Translations under genes and position numbers: made by a program
Shown: positions 5,434 through 7,272 of the stretch, piece after piece
How the letters are laid out: each line of letters opens with the position of its first letter
Numbering within the stretch: position 1 is the first letter of the stretch
The notes under the pieces: model-generated
What the model saw: the letters and a program-made list of their open reading frames with translations, nothing else
The model's database searches: none
Told to the model about the DNA's origin: nothing
Assembly: GCA_026391235.1 (NCBI GenBank)
Contig: JAPLDV010000671.1
Span: forward strand, 1-7,272
Origin: Bacteroidia bacterium
Lineage (GTDB): Bacteria; Bacteroidota; Bacteroidia; Bacteroidales; UBA12481
DNA length: 7,272 nt
Direction of reading: 5' to 3'

Positions 5434-6624
5434 TTAAAACCGGTAAACAAGTGACGCTATATATTCGTTTCTAATGTCGCTCCAACTCCCCGCGCAATCA
5501 ATCTGGAAGTTCTTTCCCATAACGACGCCGACGCCTGCAGAACCAATATGTTCATCTTTTGCTTTAGGCATTGCCGTTCTGGCTACATCATTAGGCCCAT
5601 CGTAATAAGATGTGTGGCCGGGCACATAATGGTAACCGCCCCTGACGGCCCAGAAAGCAGAAAGAAGGGAGAAGGAGTACTCAAGACCGGCACTCACGTC
5701 AACGGTATCATCACATTTATAATCGCTAGCTGGAAAAAAAGACACCGAGGAAACTTTTAAATCTTTCATGATCTGCGAATATTGGACATAATTAACATCA
5801 GCTGCGACGGTAAGGGCATTAAAAAAACGGTAGGATAATCCCAGGCCATACGAATCGGGGATTTTTATGCTATCCTCATATTTGTCGCCTGTAGAAGGAT
5901 TATTATAATAATAGCTGAACTGGGGTCCGTATCTGTACACGGCGCCGATATTAAAATCTCCAAAGGGGTTCCAGAACAATCCTATGCTGCCATGAGTTTT
6001 GGAATCGGTGTACTGGTATGTATATGGGTAGAGGACAGCCGGAGACGAATAATTGTGCCAATCCAAATTTGAAAAACTGATATTTAATCCCATTGAAAAA
6101 CTTTTAGCGAGTTTTACACCTGCGGCGACGCCCAAAGTGTCCACATTGAAACGGACTTTACTATAACTGGTGCTGGAAATGCCACTTACCGGTATATCCG
6201 TATCCAGATTGACCAGTTCATGCCGAAACACAGTAAAAGTTACTTTCTCCGTCGGGTAGGCAAAACTCAAAAATGAAATACCGTTAACCGTATTCACTGA
6301 TGAGACGTCATAAGCGTTAACCGGACTGCCAAATAAAGTCACGTTGTTTACCGTGGTTTTATACTGTGTGTATTTGTATTCTGCAGCCAGTTCCGGTCTG
6401 GTTAAAATTGTTAAGCCCGCCGGATTAGTGTAAGCCGCCGTTGCATCATCTGCCAGGCCGATAAAGGCGCCTCCCATGCCGATGGCGCGAGCACCCGGGT
6501 TATTAAATGTGAGATTAAACGTTTGAGATCCAAATTCTTGCGTTAAGGCAAGAGCACTTTCAGTGAAAAAAATGAATGAAATGGAAATACATAAAAGCAG
6601 TAAGATGTGTTTCTTTATTTTCAT
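5434..6624 (-). CDS. Outer-membrane beta-barrel protein, FadL/OmpP1/PorV-like
   Basis: A 396-residue outer-membrane protein. Residues 1-26 are a signal peptide (MKIKKH, leucine-rich core, cleavage after ALA). The mature N-terminus carries the family signature near 42-71: NPGARAIGMGGAF, LADDATAAYTNPAGL. This is shared by FadL/OmpP1/TodX channels and PorV-like barrels. The rest shows many alternating aromatic strands (for example GLGLSYRFF, AGLEYSF, GGYHYVPG) and ends in S-L-V-Y-R-F, the terminal Phe expected for BAM-dependent insertion. FadL proteins import hydrophobic molecules; PorV-type relatives act in protein export. The sequence does not decide between these. The length is near the usual 400-450. 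An ATG overlapping the upstream stop (6759) would add 45 residues before the signal peptide and is rejected; AAAGGAG at 6634-6640 supports the start at 6624. It is followed 26 bases later by the caspase-like gene. Confidence 0.88.
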   Translation of the reverse strand: MKIKKHILLLLCISISFIFFTESALALTQEFGSQTFNLTFNNPGARAIGMGGAFIGLADDATAAYTNPAGLTILTRPELAAEYKYTQYKTTVNNVTLFGSPVNAYDVSSVNTVNGISFLSFAYPTEKVTFTVFRHELVNLDTDIPVSGISSTSYSKVRFNVDTLGVAAGVKLAKSFSMGLNISFSNLDWHNYSSPAVLYPYTYQYTDSKTHGSIGLFWNPFGDFNIGAVYRYGPQFSYYYNNPSTGDKYEDSIKIPDSYGLGLSYRFFNALTVAADVNYVQYSQIMKDLKVSSVSFFPASDYKCDDTVDVSAGLEYSFSLLSAFWAVRGGYHYVPGHTSYYDGPNDVARTAMPKAKDEHIGSAGVGVVMGKNFQIDCAGSWSDIRNEYIASLVYRF

Positions 6625-6633
6625 AATCTTTGT

Positions 6634-6640
6634 CTCCTTT
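6634..6640 (-). promoter_or_regulatory. Ribosome binding site choosing the start of the barrel gene
   Basis: On the minus strand AAAGGAG precedes the ATG at 6624 by nine bases. It supports the short form of the barrel protein with an intact signal peptide over the longer reading frame beginning at 6759. Confidence 0.7.
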
Positions 6641-6755
6641 GTAGTAATGGTTACGAATTCATAAAAATGCCTCAGGGACATCATAAACAATTTGAGAGTC
6701 ATTTTGTTCTTTCCAAATCTTACGTTTACGGCCAATAGCTTTAAGGTAACCGATG

Positions 6756-7272
6756 TCATTTGCCGGCGATGGCTACTTTCGCGTCCGCAAGGAAATCGTT
6801 ACCGTAACGGGTGCTCTCCCGTATGAGCCGGGCTCCTTCCGTCCAAATAACAAAATGATTTTCCCGCGTCACGCTCGACACCTCAATGACCATGGCATTA
6901 TTGCCCAGGCGGGAGTCCTTCAACGCATCTTCAACGGTATCGGCATAGCGTACTACGCCGAATGTGCGGATGACTTCCGGCTTTACGGTTTTTGCCGAAT
7001 AGACACACAATTTTTTTCCTTCTTCTCCGATTGTGACTATTACGGGAAAGATTGATCTTTCAAACGCCACGAGAGGCGAAAGCCGGAGGATAAGCCCGGT
7101 CACCGGTCGGGTGGAGTCATAGGCTATCGAAGGCTGTCCTTTTTTCTGGATGGAAGTTCCGGAGTTGCTTGGTTGAAAATCATCAATTTTGGGAGCATAC
7201 GCTTTCGGGCCATCTTCATTGAGGAGTGCTGTCATAACAGATTGCTCCGAGGTACACTTTCGTGAATTACTA
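6756..7272 (-). CDS. LPP20/FlgT-like envelope protein, C-terminal part (cut by window edge)
   Basis: The last 171 residues of a protein whose frame is open to the window edge at 7272. The visible region TGLILRLSPL, a strand-rich middle, CVYSAKTV, then an Asp/Ala-rich helix (YADTVEDALKDSRLG), NNAMVIE and a short final helix followed by VAIAGK resembles, from memory, the C-terminal part of LPP20-type and flagellar FlgT-like proteins, where a T-G-L strand, a YA...AL...R-x-G-x-N turn and a late V-V strand recur. An internal ATG at 7235 has a GGAG nine bases upstream, but starting there would leave no signal peptide or N-terminal domain, so a partial gene is preferred. It lies 131 bases before the barrel gene on the same strand and probably belongs to the same envelope module. 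Family assignment is moderate. Confidence 0.55.
   Translation of the reverse strand, partial: SNSRKCTSEQSVMTALLNEDGPKAYAPKIDDFQPSNSGTSIQKKGQPSIAYDSTRPVTGLILRLSPLVAFERSIFPVIVTIGEEGKKLCVYSAKTVKPEVIRTFGVVRYADTVEDALKDSRLGNNAMVIEVSSVTRENHFVIWTEGARLIRESTRYGNDFLADAKVAIAGK

Noticed and set aside
6660..6758. Short minus-strand frame across the gap reading IGYLKAIGRKRKIW...
   Set aside because: It is only about 35 codons with no suitable start and no ribosome binding site; most likely chance in an intergenic stretch.
6625..6759. N-terminal extension of the barrel protein starting at 6759 (ATGA overlap with the upstream stop)
   Set aside because: It would place 45 residues ahead of a clear signal peptide, and a strong ribosome binding site at 6634-6640 points to the ATG at 6624.

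Overview
The window looks like an envelope-associated accessory region of a Gram-negative bacterium of moderate GC content. The best guess is a deltaproteobacterial (Desulfobacterota-like) chromosome. Support for Gram-negative comes from an outer-membrane beta-barrel with a C-terminal aromatic signature, a lipoprotein signal, and signal peptides on every complete gene. The Desulfobacterota guess rests on recalled family distributions (secreted caspase-like peptidases, the W-rich PEGA-like C-terminal domain, LPP20/FlgT-like proteins), not on any search. No RNA genes, insertion sequences or CRISPR arrays are seen.

Layout: two plus-strand genes (119-1273 and 1308-2231) converge on five minus-strand genes (2410-7272). 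The first plus-strand gene encodes a lipoprotein of unknown function and is split by an in-frame amber codon at 485-487. The coding frame resumes directly after it, so this is probably one 384-codon gene broken by a single nonsense change, a recoded gene, or a sequencing error. It is followed by a secreted protein with about nine tandem 9-residue QQ(S/T)G repeats joining an N-terminal domain to a C-terminal beta-rich domain. A strong hairpin at 2324-2365 lies between the convergent units and probably terminates both.

On the minus strand, in transcription order: the C-terminal part of a protein resembling LPP20/FlgT-type envelope proteins (runs off the window at 7272); a FadL/OmpP1/PorV-type outer-membrane protein (5434-6624); a secreted TPR plus caspase-like peptidase with intact His/Cys dyad and a canonical EF-hand loop (4181-5407); a secreted protein with an LPP20/FlgT-like N-terminus and a DUF4384 domain (3332-4177); then, after an 88-base gap with a possible promoter, a secreted protein ending in a Cys-bounded PFNP...VGRP domain (2410-3243).

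The spacing (26 bases between barrel and caspase genes, 3 bases between caspase and DUF4384 genes) argues that these three are co-expressed. The working interpretation is an exported, possibly calcium-responsive caspase-like protease module in the periplasm or at the outer membrane, with accessory proteins. No substrate or phenotype can be read from the sequence.
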